Numbered from the stretch's first letter, positions 47,371 through 56,564 are shown. The stretch: DNA of 64,000 bases from Prevotella sp. E15-22 (GCF_023204875.1 NZ_CP096247.1:2790001-2854000), one strand, 5' to 3'. Notes: generated from the sequence alone by a model not told the origin. A program made the numbers and translations.

Positions 47371-48149
47371 AAATATCAGTAATAGGTGCCGGCGCTATGG
47401 GCGGTGCCACCGTAGAAGGCATGATCAAGGCCGACTACTTCGACAACAACAGCATCGTGGTGAGCGACCCCTCTGAGGCCGTCACCAAGAAATTCTCAGA
47501 ACAGGGCATCCGCACCACCACCGACAACGCACTGGCCGCCAAGGAGGCCGACATGGTGATGGTATTCGTCAAGCCATGGCTGGTGGAGACGGTTCTGAAA
47601 GGCATCAAGGAGAGTCTGAACCCTGAAAAGCAGATTCTCGTTGTCATCGCCGCTGGCGTAAAGTCTGAGAGCATCAAGGAATGGTTGGGTGAATATTGTC
47701 CACCGCTGTTCCTCTGCATCCCCAACATCGCCATCGCTGAACTGGCATCCATGACGTTTCTCGTTGACTGTGGCGCTGCGTCACAGCGCCAGACAGAAAT
47801 GGTGAAGGCCATCTTCGACGCCATGGGCAACACCATCCTCACTGACGAGGCACACCTCGCCGCAGGCACTACCCTCGCCTCTTGTGGTATTGCCTATGCC
47901 ATGCGCTATGTGCGCGCTGCCTCGGAAGGCGGCGTGGAACTGGGCTTCAAGGCCGACCAGGCCAAGGAGATTGTGATGCAAACTATGCTGGGTGCCGTGA
48001 AACTGCTGGAGGCCAGCGGACTGCATCCTGAGGCTGCCATCGATCTGGTGACCACACCTGGTGGCGTGACCATCAAGGGCTTGAACGAGATGGAGCATGC
48101 TGGCTTTACCTCGGCCGTAATCCGCGGATTGAAGGCTGGCGCAAAATAA
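47367..48149 (+). CDS. proC: Pyrroline-5-carboxylate reductase
   Basis: Last step of proline synthesis. 260 residues. The NAD(P)-binding start is ISVIGAGAMGGATVEGM (3-19), and the family signature is VDLVTTPGGVTIKGLNEMEH. Length is near the usual 265-275. Coupled to argD and followed 33 nt later by the XRE-cupin gene. Confidence 0.96.
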   Translation: MKISVIGAGAMGGATVEGMIKADYFDNNSIVVSDPSEAVTKKFSEQGIRTTTDNALAAKEADMVMVFVKPWLVETVLKGIKESLNPEKQILVVIAAGVKSESIKEWLGEYCPPLFLCIPNIAIAELASMTFLVDCGAASQRQTEMVKAIFDAMGNTILTDEAHLAAGTTLASCGIAYAMRYVRAASEGGVELGFKADQAKEIVMQTMLGAVKLLEASGLHPEAAIDLVTTPGGVTIKGLNEMEHAGFTSAVIRGLKAGAK

Positions 48150-48182
48150 ACATGTATCATTCCATAACAAAATAAACACAAA

Positions 48183-48740
48183 ATGGACGAACAACTGAAA
48201 CAGATTGGCGAGCGTCTGAAAGGACTGCGCGACGTACTCGACATCCCCGTGAGCGAGATGGCCGACACGATTGGCATCTCATCGGAGAAGTATGAAAAGA
48301 TTGAGGCTGGCGAGGTGGACATCACCATTTCGAACCTGATGAAGATTGCCAAGAAGTATGGCGTATCGACAGAAGAATTGATCTTTGCCGAGGCACCTCA
48401 CATGAAGTCATACTATGTGACACGCAAGGGACAGGGTATGAGCATTGAGCGCACCAAGGCCTATAAGTATCAGAGTCTGGTGGGCGGCTTCGTGAATCAC
48501 AAGGCCGACGTATTTATCGTCACCGTAGAGCCTAAGCCTGAGGCTCACACCATTTATAAGAACACACATGCCGGCCAGGAATTCAACCTCGTGTTGGAGG
48601 GTAAAATGGAACTCTATATTGCAGGCAAGACCATCGTACTGGAAGAGGGCGACAGCATTTATTTCGACTCTACCAAGCCCCACGGCATGCTGGCCGTAGG
48701 CAACAAACCCGTGAAATTCTTAGCATTTACAGTAGAATAA
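48183..48740 (+). CDS. XRE-type HTH regulator with C-terminal cupin domain
   Basis: 185 residues. Helix-turn-helix about 8-62 (LKGLRDVLDIPVSEMADTIG, GEVDITISNLMKIAKKYGVS) and a cupin about 105-183 (HAGQEFNLVLEGKMELYIAG, LEEGDSIYFDSTKPHGMLAV). The cupin would sense a small molecule. It is 7 nt before an acyl-CoA synthetase gene, and such pairs are common in Bacteroidota, so it probably controls that enzyme. Confidence 0.9.
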   Translation: MDEQLKQIGERLKGLRDVLDIPVSEMADTIGISSEKYEKIEAGEVDITISNLMKIAKKYGVSTEELIFAEAPHMKSYYVTRKGQGMSIERTKAYKYQSLVGGFVNHKADVFIVTVEPKPEAHTIYKNTHAGQEFNLVLEGKMELYIAGKTIVLEEGDSIYFDSTKPHGMLAVGNKPVKFLAFTVE

Positions 48741-48747
48741 ACTAGAC

Positions 48748-50400
48748 ATGATAGAAAGATTTTTAAAGCAGACGCATTTCGAGTCTGTAGAGGATTACAA
48801 TAAGAACCTGGAGTTTATCGTTCCAGAGCACTTTAACTTTGCCTACGACGTGATGGACGCATGGGCTGAAGAAGCTCCAGAGAAACTTGCCCTGCTTTGG
48901 ACCAACGACCAAGGCAAAGAGATTCGCGCCACATACGCACAACTGAAAGAGCAGAGCGACCAGGCTGCAGCCTACCTGCAGTCGCTGGGCATTGGCAAGG
49001 GCGACCCTGTGATGCTGATCCTGAAGCGTCACTACGAGTGGTGGATCATCATGCTGGCCCTGTGTAAGATTGGTGCCATCGTGATTCCTGCCACCCACAT
49101 GCTGACCAAGCACGACTACGTCTATCGCAATCAGCGTGCCTCTGTGAAGGCCATCATCTGTGCCGACGACGACTATATCATCAGTCAGATTAAGCTAGCC
49201 ATGCCTGAGAGTCCCACGGTGAAGCATTATATCACCTTGCGCGACGAGGAAGGTTTCCACAACTGGAAGGCCGAATGGCAGCAGGCTCCTAAGTTTGAGC
49301 GTCCTGCCTTCGTCAACAACAACGAGGACACGATGATCATGTACTTCACAAGTGGTACGAGTGGCGAGCCCAAGATGGTGGCACACGACTACCTCTATGC
49401 CATGGGACACCTGACCACAGGTGTGTTCTGGCACAACCTGCACGAGGGTTCGCTGCACCTCACCGTGGCCGACACTGGCTGGGGTAAGGCTGTATGGGGT
49501 AAGTTCTATGGCCAGTGGTTTGCTGGCGCCACGGTGTTCGTGTTCGACCACGAGAAGTTCAATGCCGACACCCTGCTGCGCCAGATGGAGAAATACAAGG
49601 TGACAAGTTTCTGCGCACCTCCCACCATCTATCGCTTCATGATTCGCGAGGACCTGAGCAAGTACGACCTGAGTAGTCTGCAGTATTGCTGCACGGCTGG
49701 TGAGGCTCTGAACCCCGCTGTCTATGATAAGTTCCTCGAGAAGACTGGCATCCGCATGATGGAGGGCTTCGGCCAGACTGAGACCACCATGACGCTGGGC
49801 ACCTTCCCCTGGATGACGCCAAAGCCCGGCTCAATGGGTATTCCCAATGCACAGTACAACATCGACTTGCTGCGTGCCGACGGCACCAGCTGTGAGGACG
49901 GTGAGAAGGGCGAGATTGTGGTGCGCGTGGGTGACAAGAAGCCTATCGGTCTGTTCAAGGGCTACTATCGCGACGAGGAGAAGACGCGCGAGGCTTGGCA
50001 CGACGGCATCTATCACACTGGCGACATGGCTTGGCGCGATGAGGACGGCTACTACTGGTTCGAGGGTCGTATTGACGATGTGATCAAGTCGTCTGGCTAT
50101 CGCATCGGCCCGTTCGAGGTGGAGAGCGCACTGATGACCCACCCCGCTGTGGTTGAATGTGCCATCACTGGTGTGCCCGACGACATCCGCGGCATGGTGG
50201 TGAAGGCTACTGTGGTACTGGGCAAGGAATGGAAGGACAAGGCTGGCGACGACCTGGTGAAGGAACTGCAGCAGCACGTCAAGAAGGAGACGGCTCCTTA
50301 TAAGTACCCTCGTATTGTGGAGTTTGTCGACGAGCTACCCAAGACCATCAGTGGAAAGATCCGTCGCGTGGAGATTCGTAAGAAAGACGCTGAGAAATAA
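48748..50400 (+). CDS. AMP-forming acyl-CoA synthetase
   Basis: 550 residues of the ANL superfamily. A3 motif YFTSGTSGEPKMV (about 194-206), A5 region EGFGQTETTM, A7/A8 YHTGDMAWRDEDGYYWFEGR with RIDDVIKSSGYRIGPFEVES, and A10 PKTISGKIRRVEI with the catalytic Lys. Resembles medium-chain (ACSM-like) enzymes more than acetyl-CoA synthetase. Activates an unidentified carboxylic acid in the cytosol. Terminator at 50421-50455. Confidence 0.88.
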   Translation: MIERFLKQTHFESVEDYNKNLEFIVPEHFNFAYDVMDAWAEEAPEKLALLWTNDQGKEIRATYAQLKEQSDQAAAYLQSLGIGKGDPVMLILKRHYEWWIIMLALCKIGAIVIPATHMLTKHDYVYRNQRASVKAIICADDDYIISQIKLAMPESPTVKHYITLRDEEGFHNWKAEWQQAPKFERPAFVNNNEDTMIMYFTSGTSGEPKMVAHDYLYAMGHLTTGVFWHNLHEGSLHLTVADTGWGKAVWGKFYGQWFAGATVFVFDHEKFNADTLLRQMEKYKVTSFCAPPTIYRFMIREDLSKYDLSSLQYCCTAGEALNPAVYDKFLEKTGIRMMEGFGQTETTMTLGTFPWMTPKPGSMGIPNAQYNIDLLRADGTSCEDGEKGEIVVRVGDKKPIGLFKGYYRDEEKTREAWHDGIYHTGDMAWRDEDGYYWFEGRIDDVIKSSGYRIGPFEVESALMTHPAVVECAITGVPDDIRGMVVKATVVLGKEWKDKAGDDLVKELQQHVKKETAPYKYPRIVEFVDELPKTISGKIRRVEIRKKDAEK

Positions 50401-50420
50401 AGCGGGAAACAAGATGATAC

Positions 50421-50455
50421 AAAGAAAGGACTGCCAGCATGCAGTCCTTTCTTGT
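50421..50455. terminator. Bidirectional terminator between acyl-CoA synthetase and AEC transporter
   Basis: AAGAAAGGACTGC (50422-50434) pairs with GCAGTCCTTTCTT (50441-50453), 13 bp perfect. Both strands end in A/T-rich tails; it serves the two convergent genes. Confidence 0.88.
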
Positions 50456-50458
50456 GTT

Positions 50459-51367
50459 TCAGAACATCATCACCAAGAGTGGGATGGTTATCATCGACAG
50501 GAGTGTGGTGATGAAGGTTACTTCGGCCATCAACGAGGTGTCGCGCCCATATTTCAGGCAGAGGATGGTGCCATAGGTGGCCACAGGCATGGCGATGACC
50601 ACGGTATTGATGTTCACCACATAGGGATCGAAGCCCAACAGCATGCACAGGAAATACATGGCAATGGGCACCACGGCCAGTCGCATCACGGTGGTTACAT
50701 AGACGGTGGTGTTGCCCATCAGCGCCTTGAGTGGCAGTTGCGACATGCTGGAGCCAATGATGAGCAGGGCCGCAGGCACGGTGATGTTGCCTATCATGGT
50801 GAGTGGCTGACTGATAAAGGCTGGGATGTTTTCTATTTGCAACGCCACAATGAGCATGGTGAGATAGGCTGACAGCATGGGCGAGCCATAGAGCACTTTC
50901 TTCTGGAAGCGAGGGCCCTCGACTTCGGTTTTACCTGTTACGAGCACCGTTCCAACAGTAAAGACGGCAAATGTGTTGACCACATTGAGCACGGCGGCAT
51001 AAAAGACGGCTTCATGACCAAAGATGCTGGCCACCACGGGATAGCCCATGAACCCTACGTTTCCAAACATCATGGCGAAACCCACCACACCCTCGTCTTC
51101 CTTTCGTTTGGTCAGGAAACGGGGCAGCCAGAAGGCCACGCCCGTGAGTACCACATAGGTCACCACGCTGATGGCAAGGAGCGGCAGGATGAAACGACGG
51201 TCGGGCAGTTCGCCCGTCATGGCCGACGAGAGAATCAACGCCGGACAGGTCCAGTTGAGCACCAGACTCGACAGTTTTCTATCAAAATCTCCTCCCATAT
51301 ATCCCAGTTTGCCTGCCATGTATCCCACAATGACAATGACAAAAAGTGTAGCCATCACAGTAATCAT
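50459..51367 (-). CDS. AEC (auxin efflux carrier) family transporter
   Basis: 302 residues with about ten membrane helices in two five-helix halves. The N-terminus ITVMATLFVIVIVGYMAGKL and the central GNVGFMGYPVVASIFG (the conserved Asn/Gly-rich crossover) fit the family. These carriers export or import small organic acids or amino-acid-like compounds. It stands alone on the minus strand between two amino-acid blocks; substrate unknown. Confidence 0.85.
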   Translation of the reverse strand: MITVMATLFVIVIVGYMAGKLGYMGGDFDRKLSSLVLNWTCPALILSSAMTGELPDRRFILPLLAISVVTYVVLTGVAFWLPRFLTKRKEDEGVVGFAMMFGNVGFMGYPVVASIFGHEAVFYAAVLNVVNTFAVFTVGTVLVTGKTEVEGPRFQKKVLYGSPMLSAYLTMLIVALQIENIPAFISQPLTMIGNITVPAALLIIGSSMSQLPLKALMGNTTVYVTTVMRLAVVPIAMYFLCMLLGFDPYVVNINTVVIAMPVATYGTILCLKYGRDTSLMAEVTFITTLLSMITIPLLVMMF

Positions 51368-51410
51368 CTTACAAAAGTGCTTCTTTTTCTCAATTTAACT
51401 AAATTGGATG

Positions 51411-51418
51411 CAAAATTA
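51411..51418 (-). promoter_or_regulatory. Promoter -7 element of the AEC transporter gene
   Basis: Minus strand TAATTTTG followed by CATCC, 44 nt before the ATG. It sits back to back with the proB promoter 15 nt away, so the two probably interfere. Confidence 0.6.
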
Positions 51419-51432
51419 CAATTTATTTTTCG

Positions 51433-51440
51433 TAAATTTG
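51433..51440 (+). promoter_or_regulatory. Promoter -7 element of proB-proA
   Basis: TAAATTTG followed by CAGCAG, 39 nt before the proB ATG. A TTGG at 51404-51407 is 25 nt away, longer than usual. Confidence 0.65.
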
Positions 51441-51478
51441 CAGCAGTTTATGTGTTTTATCGGAGAAAGTAGAAAATC

Positions 51479-52255
51479 ATGAAGAAAAGAATCGTCATCA
51501 AGGTGGGGTCAAACGTTCTGACACGCAAAGACGGTAAGCTCGACGTGACCCGTATGTCGGCCCTTGTAGACCAGATTGCATGGCTGCGCAAACAGGATAT
51601 CGAGGTGGTTCTCGTATCATCAGGTGCTGTGGCCTGCGGACGCAGAGAACTGACCGTGGACCACTCGCTCGACAGTGTGGAACAGCGCCAGCTTTTCTCG
51701 GCTGTGGGACAGGTGAAACTGGTAGGTCTTTACTACGACCTGTTTCGCGAGTTCGGCATTCACGTGGGTCAGGTGCTCACCATGAAAGAGAACTTTGAGC
51801 CAGGCGAGCAATACCAAAACCAGCAGGCTTGTATGAAGGTGATGCTGGAGAACGACGTGCTGCCCATCGTCAACGAGAACGACACGGTTTCTGTAACTGA
51901 GCTGATGTTTACTGATAACGACGAACTAAGCGGCCTCATCGCCCAGATGATGAACGCCGACACGCTGATTCTTCTCTCAAATATCGACGGCATCTATGAC
52001 GGTCATCCTGACGACCCTGCCTCAAAGATTATCCCTCAGGTGGAACCTGGGCGCGACCTCTCGCAATACATCAAGGCCGAGAAAAGTGCCTTTGGCCGTG
52101 GTGGAATGCACTCTAAATATACCACAGCATCGAAGGTGTCACAGGCTGGCATCCGAGTGATTATTGCCAACGGCGAACGAGAGAACATCCTGGTGGATCT
52201 GATGGAACGCAGGGCAACCACACCACACACAGAATTTCTACCGACAGAACATTAA
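51479..52255 (+). CDS. proB: Glutamate 5-kinase, without PUA domain
   Basis: First step of proline synthesis. 258 residues; the kinase core is complete: KRIVIKVGSNVLTRKDGKLD, LVSSGAVACG, IVNENDTVSVTEL and SNIDGIYDGHP, ending about where E. coli ProB (367 aa) continues into its PUA domain. The feedback site for proline lies in the kinase part in other bacteria. It is 13 nt before proA. Confidence 0.93.
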   Translation: MKKRIVIKVGSNVLTRKDGKLDVTRMSALVDQIAWLRKQDIEVVLVSSGAVACGRRELTVDHSLDSVEQRQLFSAVGQVKLVGLYYDLFREFGIHVGQVLTMKENFEPGEQYQNQQACMKVMLENDVLPIVNENDTVSVTELMFTDNDELSGLIAQMMNADTLILLSNIDGIYDGHPDDPASKIIPQVEPGRDLSQYIKAEKSAFGRGGMHSKYTTASKVSQAGIRVIIANGERENILVDLMERRATTPHTEFLPTEH

Positions 52256-52267
52256 GACTGAAACAAC

Positions 52268-53449
52268 ATGAACGAACTATTCGTAAAGACCAAACGGGCC
52301 AGCAAGAGTCTGGCACTGCTGAGCGACCAGCAACGCAACGAGATACTGCTGGCCGTGGCCGACGCCATTATCGACCAACAGGAGCGTATCCTGAAGGCCA
52401 ACGCTGAGGACCTGGCCAAGATGGACAAGTCTAACCCTCTCTACGACCGACTGCAACTGACTGCAAGCAGACTGGAAGGTATTGCTGGCGACATGCGTAA
52501 TGTGGCCACCCTGCCCACCCCACTTGGTCATATCACCAAACAGAAAACGCTGCCCAACGGCTTGCGCCTCTGTCGTGTGTCTGTACCCTTCGGCGTCATC
52601 GGCATGATCTATGAGGCTCGACCTAACGTCACGTTCGACGTTTTTTCACTTTGCTTCAAGAGTGGCAACGCCTGCGTGCTGAAAGGTGGCAAGGATGCCG
52701 ACAACTCGAATCGCGAGGAGGTGGCACTGATTCACGAGGTACTGGAAAGGTTTGGCGTATCAAAGGATGTGGTGGCATTGCTGCCCGCTACCCATGAGGC
52801 TACGGGCGAGATGCTGAATGCTGTGGGCTATATTGACCTGTGCATTCCTCGCGGTGGTAGAAAACTCATCGACTTTGTTCGCGACACAGCCCGTGTGCCT
52901 GTCATCGAGACAGGAGCCGGTGTGGTACACACGTACTTCGATAAGGAGGGCGACCTGGAGATGGGAAAGGCCATCATCAACAACGCCAAGACGCGTCGCG
53001 TCAGCGTTTGCAATGCGCTCGACACGCTGCTCGTCCACAAGGACCGTGAGGCCGACATCCCCCAACTGCTGGCACCGATGCAGGGAAAAGTTACGTTCTA
53101 CTATAACGACGAAAGCCTGTATGACACGGAGTTCATGGACTACAAGATGAATGTAGTCACTGTATCGTCGCTCGAAGAGGCACTGGCCCACATCGACCAG
53201 CACGGCAGCGGACACAGCGAGGCCATCATCACGCAGAACGAGCAGACAGCTCGCACGTTCCAAGCTCATGTTGATGCGGCTTGCGTCTATTGGAACGCGC
53301 CCACCTCGTTTACTGATGGCGCACAGTTCGGTCTTGGCGCCGAGATTGGCATCAGCACCCAGAAGCTGGGTCCTCGCGGTCCTATGGCGCTTGAGGAGAT
53401 CTGTACCTACAAGTGGCTCATTGAGGGCGAAGGACAAATACGTGCATAA
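52268..53449 (+). CDS. proA: Glutamate-5-semialdehyde dehydrogenase (gamma-glutamyl phosphate reductase)
   Basis: 393 residues of the aldehyde dehydrogenase fold. The catalytic Cys248 lies in [15 protein letters not shown], and [20 protein letters not shown] is the conserved cofactor region. Shorter than the E. coli enzyme (417) but complete. Works with ProB as a complex to give pyrroline-5-carboxylate for ProC. Confidence 0.95.
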   Translation: MNELFVKTKRASKSLALLSDQQRNEILLAVADAIIDQQERILKANAEDLAKMDKSNPLYDRLQLTASRLEGIAGDMRNVATLPTPLGHITKQKTLPNGLRLCRVSVPFGVIGMIYEARPNVTFDVFSLCFKSGNACVLKGGKDADNSNREEVALIHEVLERFGVSKDVVALLPATHEATGEMLNAVGYIDLCIPRGGRKLIDFVRDTARVPVIETGAGVVHTYFDKEGDLEMGKAIINNAKTRRVSVCNALDTLLVHKDREADIPQLLAPMQGKVTFYYNDESLYDTEFMDYKMNVVTVSSLEEALAHIDQHGSGHSEAIITQNEQTARTFQAHVDAACVYWNAPTSFTDGAQFGLGAEIGISTQKLGPRGPMALEEICTYKWLIEGEGQIRA

Positions 53450-53471
53450 AAAGGAAAAAGGGTAAAAAGGG

Positions 53472-53505
53472 AGTCGCTTTAGCGCTTTTACAAAGCGTAG
53501 CGACT
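53472..53505. repeat. REP-like palindrome between proA and argF'
   Basis: AGTCGCT (53472-53478) pairs with AGCGACT (53499-53505); inside, CGCTTT pairs with AAAGCG around a 3-nt loop. It is preceded by purine-rich repeats (AAAAAGG types) and followed by A-rich sequence without a T-run, so it is not a typical terminator for either strand. Probably a dispersed extragenic palindrome. Confidence 0.6.
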
Positions 53506-53534
53506 AAAAGAAGATAGTAAAAAACAAAAAAGAT

Positions 53535-54500
53535 ATGAAATCATTTATTAATGTACAGGACCTTGGCCCGCTGGAAAAGGCCATGGCCGAAGCATTTGAG
53601 ATTAAGAACGACCGTTTTAAGTATCAGCATCTGGGCAAGAACAAGACCCTGATGATGATCTTCTTCAATAATAGTCTGCGCACCCGCCTCTCTACACAGA
53701 AGGCTGCCATGAACCTGGGCATGAACGTCATCGTGCTCGACGTGAACGCTGGCGCCTGGAAGTTGGAGACGGAACGTGGCGTCATCATGGACGGCGACAA
53801 GAGTGAGCACCTGCTCGAGGCTATTCCCGTGATGGGATGCTACTGCGACCTGATTGGTGTACGCTCGTTTGCAGGACTCACCGACCGTGAGTACGACTAT
53901 GCCGAGACGGTACTGCACCAGTTTATCAAGTATAGCGGCAAGCCTGTCTTCGCCATGGAGACTGCCACAGTACACCCCCTGCAGGCCTTTGCCGACCTCA
54001 TCACCATCGAAGAGCATAAGACGGTAAAGAAGCCTAAGGTTGTATTGACCTGGGCGCCTCATTGCCGCGCTCTGCCTCAGGCCGTGCCCAACTCGTTCGC
54101 TGAATGGATGAACGCTGCTGAGGATGTGGACCTGGTAATTACGCATCCTAAGGGCTACGAGCTCGATCCGAAGTTCGTGGGCAATGCCCGTGTGGAGTAC
54201 GACCAGAGAAAAGCCTTCGAGGGGGCTGACTTCATCTACGCCAAGAACTGGAGTAACCCTGGTGTGACGAACCCTGCCGACTATGGCAAGATTACCTGTG
54301 AGGACCGTTCATGGACGGTGGATACAGAGCATATGTCGTGGACCAATAATGGTAAGTTCATGCACTGTCTGCCTGTGCGCCGTAACCTCATCGTGACCGA
54401 CGATGTGATTGAGTCAAAGAACTCGCTAGTCATTCCTGAGGCAGCCAACCGCGAGATATCATGCTCGGTAGTACTCAAGCGAATGCTGGAGACACTCTAA
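53535..54500 (+). CDS. argF': N-acetyl/N-succinyl-ornithine carbamoyltransferase
   Basis: 321 residues. Carbamoyl-phosphate motifs SLRTRLS (47-53) and HPLQAFADL and the ornithine-side HCLPVRRN are present. Overall it resembles the Bacteroides fragilis succinylornithine enzyme (DGDKxEHLLEAIPVMGCYCD), not ordinary ornithine carbamoyltransferase. The residue at position 90, reported in the literature to set acetyl (Glu) against succinyl (Pro) specificity, is Ser here. Gives N-acylcitrulline, so a later deacylase is needed; it is not in this window. Confidence 0.88.
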   Translation: MKSFINVQDLGPLEKAMAEAFEIKNDRFKYQHLGKNKTLMMIFFNNSLRTRLSTQKAAMNLGMNVIVLDVNAGAWKLETERGVIMDGDKSEHLLEAIPVMGCYCDLIGVRSFAGLTDREYDYAETVLHQFIKYSGKPVFAMETATVHPLQAFADLITIEEHKTVKKPKVVLTWAPHCRALPQAVPNSFAEWMNAAEDVDLVITHPKGYELDPKFVGNARVEYDQRKAFEGADFIYAKNWSNPGVTNPADYGKITCEDRSWTVDTEHMSWTNNGKFMHCLPVRRNLIVTDDVIESKNSLVIPEAANREISCSVVLKRMLETL

Positions 54501-54519
54501 ACATTATCATCTGAACGAT

Positions 54520-55512
54520 ATGGACATTCTTCCACTTTGGGCGTGGCTTCTGTTCTACGTCTTGGTTTTCATTATGCTGATTGCCGACCTGAAGATGTTC
54601 GGCAAAAAAGGCGAGCATGAGGTGAGCATCAAGGAAGCCCTGAAGATGACGGGCGTCTGGATTGGCGTTTCACTCGTATTTTGTGCTGGCATCTATCTGC
54701 TCTATCCCGTAGAGCCTCACGAGAAGGCAATGGAGTTTCTGGCAGGCTATCTCATCGAGAAATCGCTCTCGATGGACAACCTCTTCGTGTTCCTCATGCT
54801 GTTCTCTTTCTTCGGTGTTGAACGCAAATACCAGCACGAAGTACTGTTCTGGGGCATCTTCGGTGCCTTGGTCCTGCGCAGCATCTTTATCTTTGCTGGC
54901 GCAGCAATGGTAGAGCAGTTCGAGTGGGTACTGGGTCTTTTTGGCTTGTTCCTGCTCTACACTGGCAGTAAGATGTTCAGCCATAGCGAGGAAGCAGAGA
55001 GCGATCCATCGCAAAACATCATTGTGCGCCTGTTTAAGAAGTTCTTCCCCGTCACCGACCAGATGCACGGTGAGAAGTTCTTCATCAAGCAGGGCACCAA
55101 ACGACTGGCCACGCCGCTGTTCATCACGCTGCTGGTTATCGAAACCACCGACGTGGCCTTCGCCGTCGACTCCATCCCTGCAGTGTTCTCTGTGAGTCGC
55201 GACCCGTTTATCGTGCTCACCTCGAACATCTTCGCCATTCTGGGTCTGCGTGCGCTATACTTCGCACTGGCAGCCGTGGCCAAGTACTTCACCTATCTGA
55301 AGTATGGCTTAGGCATCATCCTCATCTTTGTGGGCGTCAAGATGCTCTTGGCCATGAACGAGTATATCAACATGGGAGCCGCCTGGCTGGGCTTCGACCT
55401 GCACATGCCTCATATTGAGATTCCCACGATATGGTCGCTGGCGTTCATCTTCGGCACATTGATACTATCTATGGGACTCTCATACCTTATATCAAAACCA
55501 AATAAGAACTAA
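54520..55512 (+). CDS. TerC/Alx family integral membrane protein
   Basis: 330 residues with nine or so helices. The family signatures are FLAGYLIEKSLSMDNLFVFL and VIETTDVAFAVDSIPAVFSV, whose acidic residues lie in the membrane and are thought to bind metal. Some relatives (Alx, MeeY-type) export manganese. It follows argF' by 19 nt and precedes the aldolase by 7 nt; the link to amino-acid metabolism is unclear. Confidence 0.9.
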   Translation: MDILPLWAWLLFYVLVFIMLIADLKMFGKKGEHEVSIKEALKMTGVWIGVSLVFCAGIYLLYPVEPHEKAMEFLAGYLIEKSLSMDNLFVFLMLFSFFGVERKYQHEVLFWGIFGALVLRSIFIFAGAAMVEQFEWVLGLFGLFLLYTGSKMFSHSEEAESDPSQNIIVRLFKKFFPVTDQMHGEKFFIKQGTKRLATPLFITLLVIETTDVAFAVDSIPAVFSVSRDPFIVLTSNIFAILGLRALYFALAAVAKYFTYLKYGLGIILIFVGVKMLLAMNEYINMGAAWLGFDLHMPHIEIPTIWSLAFIFGTLILSMGLSYLISKPNKN

Positions 55513-55519
55513 TTAGAAA

Positions 55520-56545
55520 ATGATTTCATTTGAATGTGACTATGATAACGGCGCCCACCCATTGGTGATTGACGCCTTAGTAAAACACAACAACGCCCGT
55601 CCCACACCCTACGGCTTCGACGAGTTCTCGGAGCGCGCCAAGCGACGTATTCGTCAGGCCTGCGGACTGCCCGATGCACAGATATTCTTCCTGACCGGCG
55701 GCACACAGACCAATGCCACCACCATCGACTCGATGCTCTATCAGTATGAGGGTGTGATCTGCGTGGGTACTGGCCATATCAACGTGCACGAAGCTGGTGC
55801 CGTGGAGTTTACAGAGCATAAGATTATCACCCTGCCCGAGACGCAAGGCAAGATGGAGGCGCGCGTTCTGCGTAAGTATCTTGACGACTTCATGGCCGAC
55901 GGCAACAAGAACCATGCCGTTCATCCTGGACTGGTCTATATCACCTTCCCCACGGAGTTAGGCACACTCTATACAGCACGCGAGCTTGATGATATCTATC
56001 AGGTGTGTCGCAGTTTCGATATTCCTCTCTATGTAGACGGAGCCCGTCTGGGCTATGGTCTGATGGCCGAGGGGTGTGATATCACCCTGCCCTATCTGGC
56101 ACGTCATTGCGATGTATTCTATATCGGAGGAACGAAGATTGGCGCCCTGTGTGGCGAGGCTGTGGTGTTCACACACGGCAATGCCCACAAGCACTTCTTC
56201 TCGATTCAGAAGCAGCACGGCGCCGTGATAGCCAAGGGTGCACTCATTGGTCTGCAGTTCGAGGCCTTGTTCACCGACGACCTCTACTTCAAATTGGCAC
56301 GCCATGCCATAGAGAAGGCCATGGAGATGAAACAAATGTTCAAGGAGGCCGGCTACAAATTCTATTTGGACTCGCCCACCAACCAACAGTTTGTGATTAT
56401 TCCCAATGCGAAAGTACAGCAGTTGGAGAAGAACATACAGTTCACGCACTGGGGCCCTTACGACGACCGTAACATGATTTGTCGCTTCGTCACCAGCTGG
56501 GCCACCACCGACGATGACCTGAAAACATTAAAGGATTGCCTGTAA
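55520..56545 (+). CDS. Low-specificity threonine aldolase / beta-eliminating lyase family
   Basis: 341 residues, PLP fold type I. Pyridoxal lysine Lys206 in YIGGTKIGA, Asp173 in YVDGARLGYG, and TGGTQTNATTID near the N-terminus. Splits threonine or allo-threonine to glycine and acetaldehyde, or acts on a related beta-hydroxy amino acid. The last codons lie in the palindrome shared with the convergent gene, so both products end LKDCL. Confidence 0.88.
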   Translation: MISFECDYDNGAHPLVIDALVKHNNARPTPYGFDEFSERAKRRIRQACGLPDAQIFFLTGGTQTNATTIDSMLYQYEGVICVGTGHINVHEAGAVEFTEHKIITLPETQGKMEARVLRKYLDDFMADGNKNHAVHPGLVYITFPTELGTLYTARELDDIYQVCRSFDIPLYVDGARLGYGLMAEGCDITLPYLARHCDVFYIGGTKIGALCGEAVVFTHGNAHKHFFSIQKQHGAVIAKGALIGLQFEALFTDDLYFKLARHAIEKAMEMKQMFKEAGYKFYLDSPTNQQFVIIPNAKVQQLEKNIQFTHWGPYDDRNMICRFVTSWATTDDDLKTLKDCL

Positions 56546-56564
56546 TCACAGACAATCCTTTAAT
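56527..56564. terminator. Bidirectional terminator overlapping both stop codons of convergent genes
   Basis: ATTAAAGGATTG (56527-56538) pairs with CAATCCTTTAAT (56553-56564), plus inner CTGT/ACAG, loop AATC. The plus stop (56543-56545) and minus stop (56546-56548) touch inside it. Both strands continue with A/T-rich tails. Confidence 0.85.

Noticed and set aside
53450..53534. Promoter or ARG box before argF'
   Set aside because: No TAnnTTTG element or ARG-like palindrome is visible; only the REP-like palindrome and A-rich sequence.
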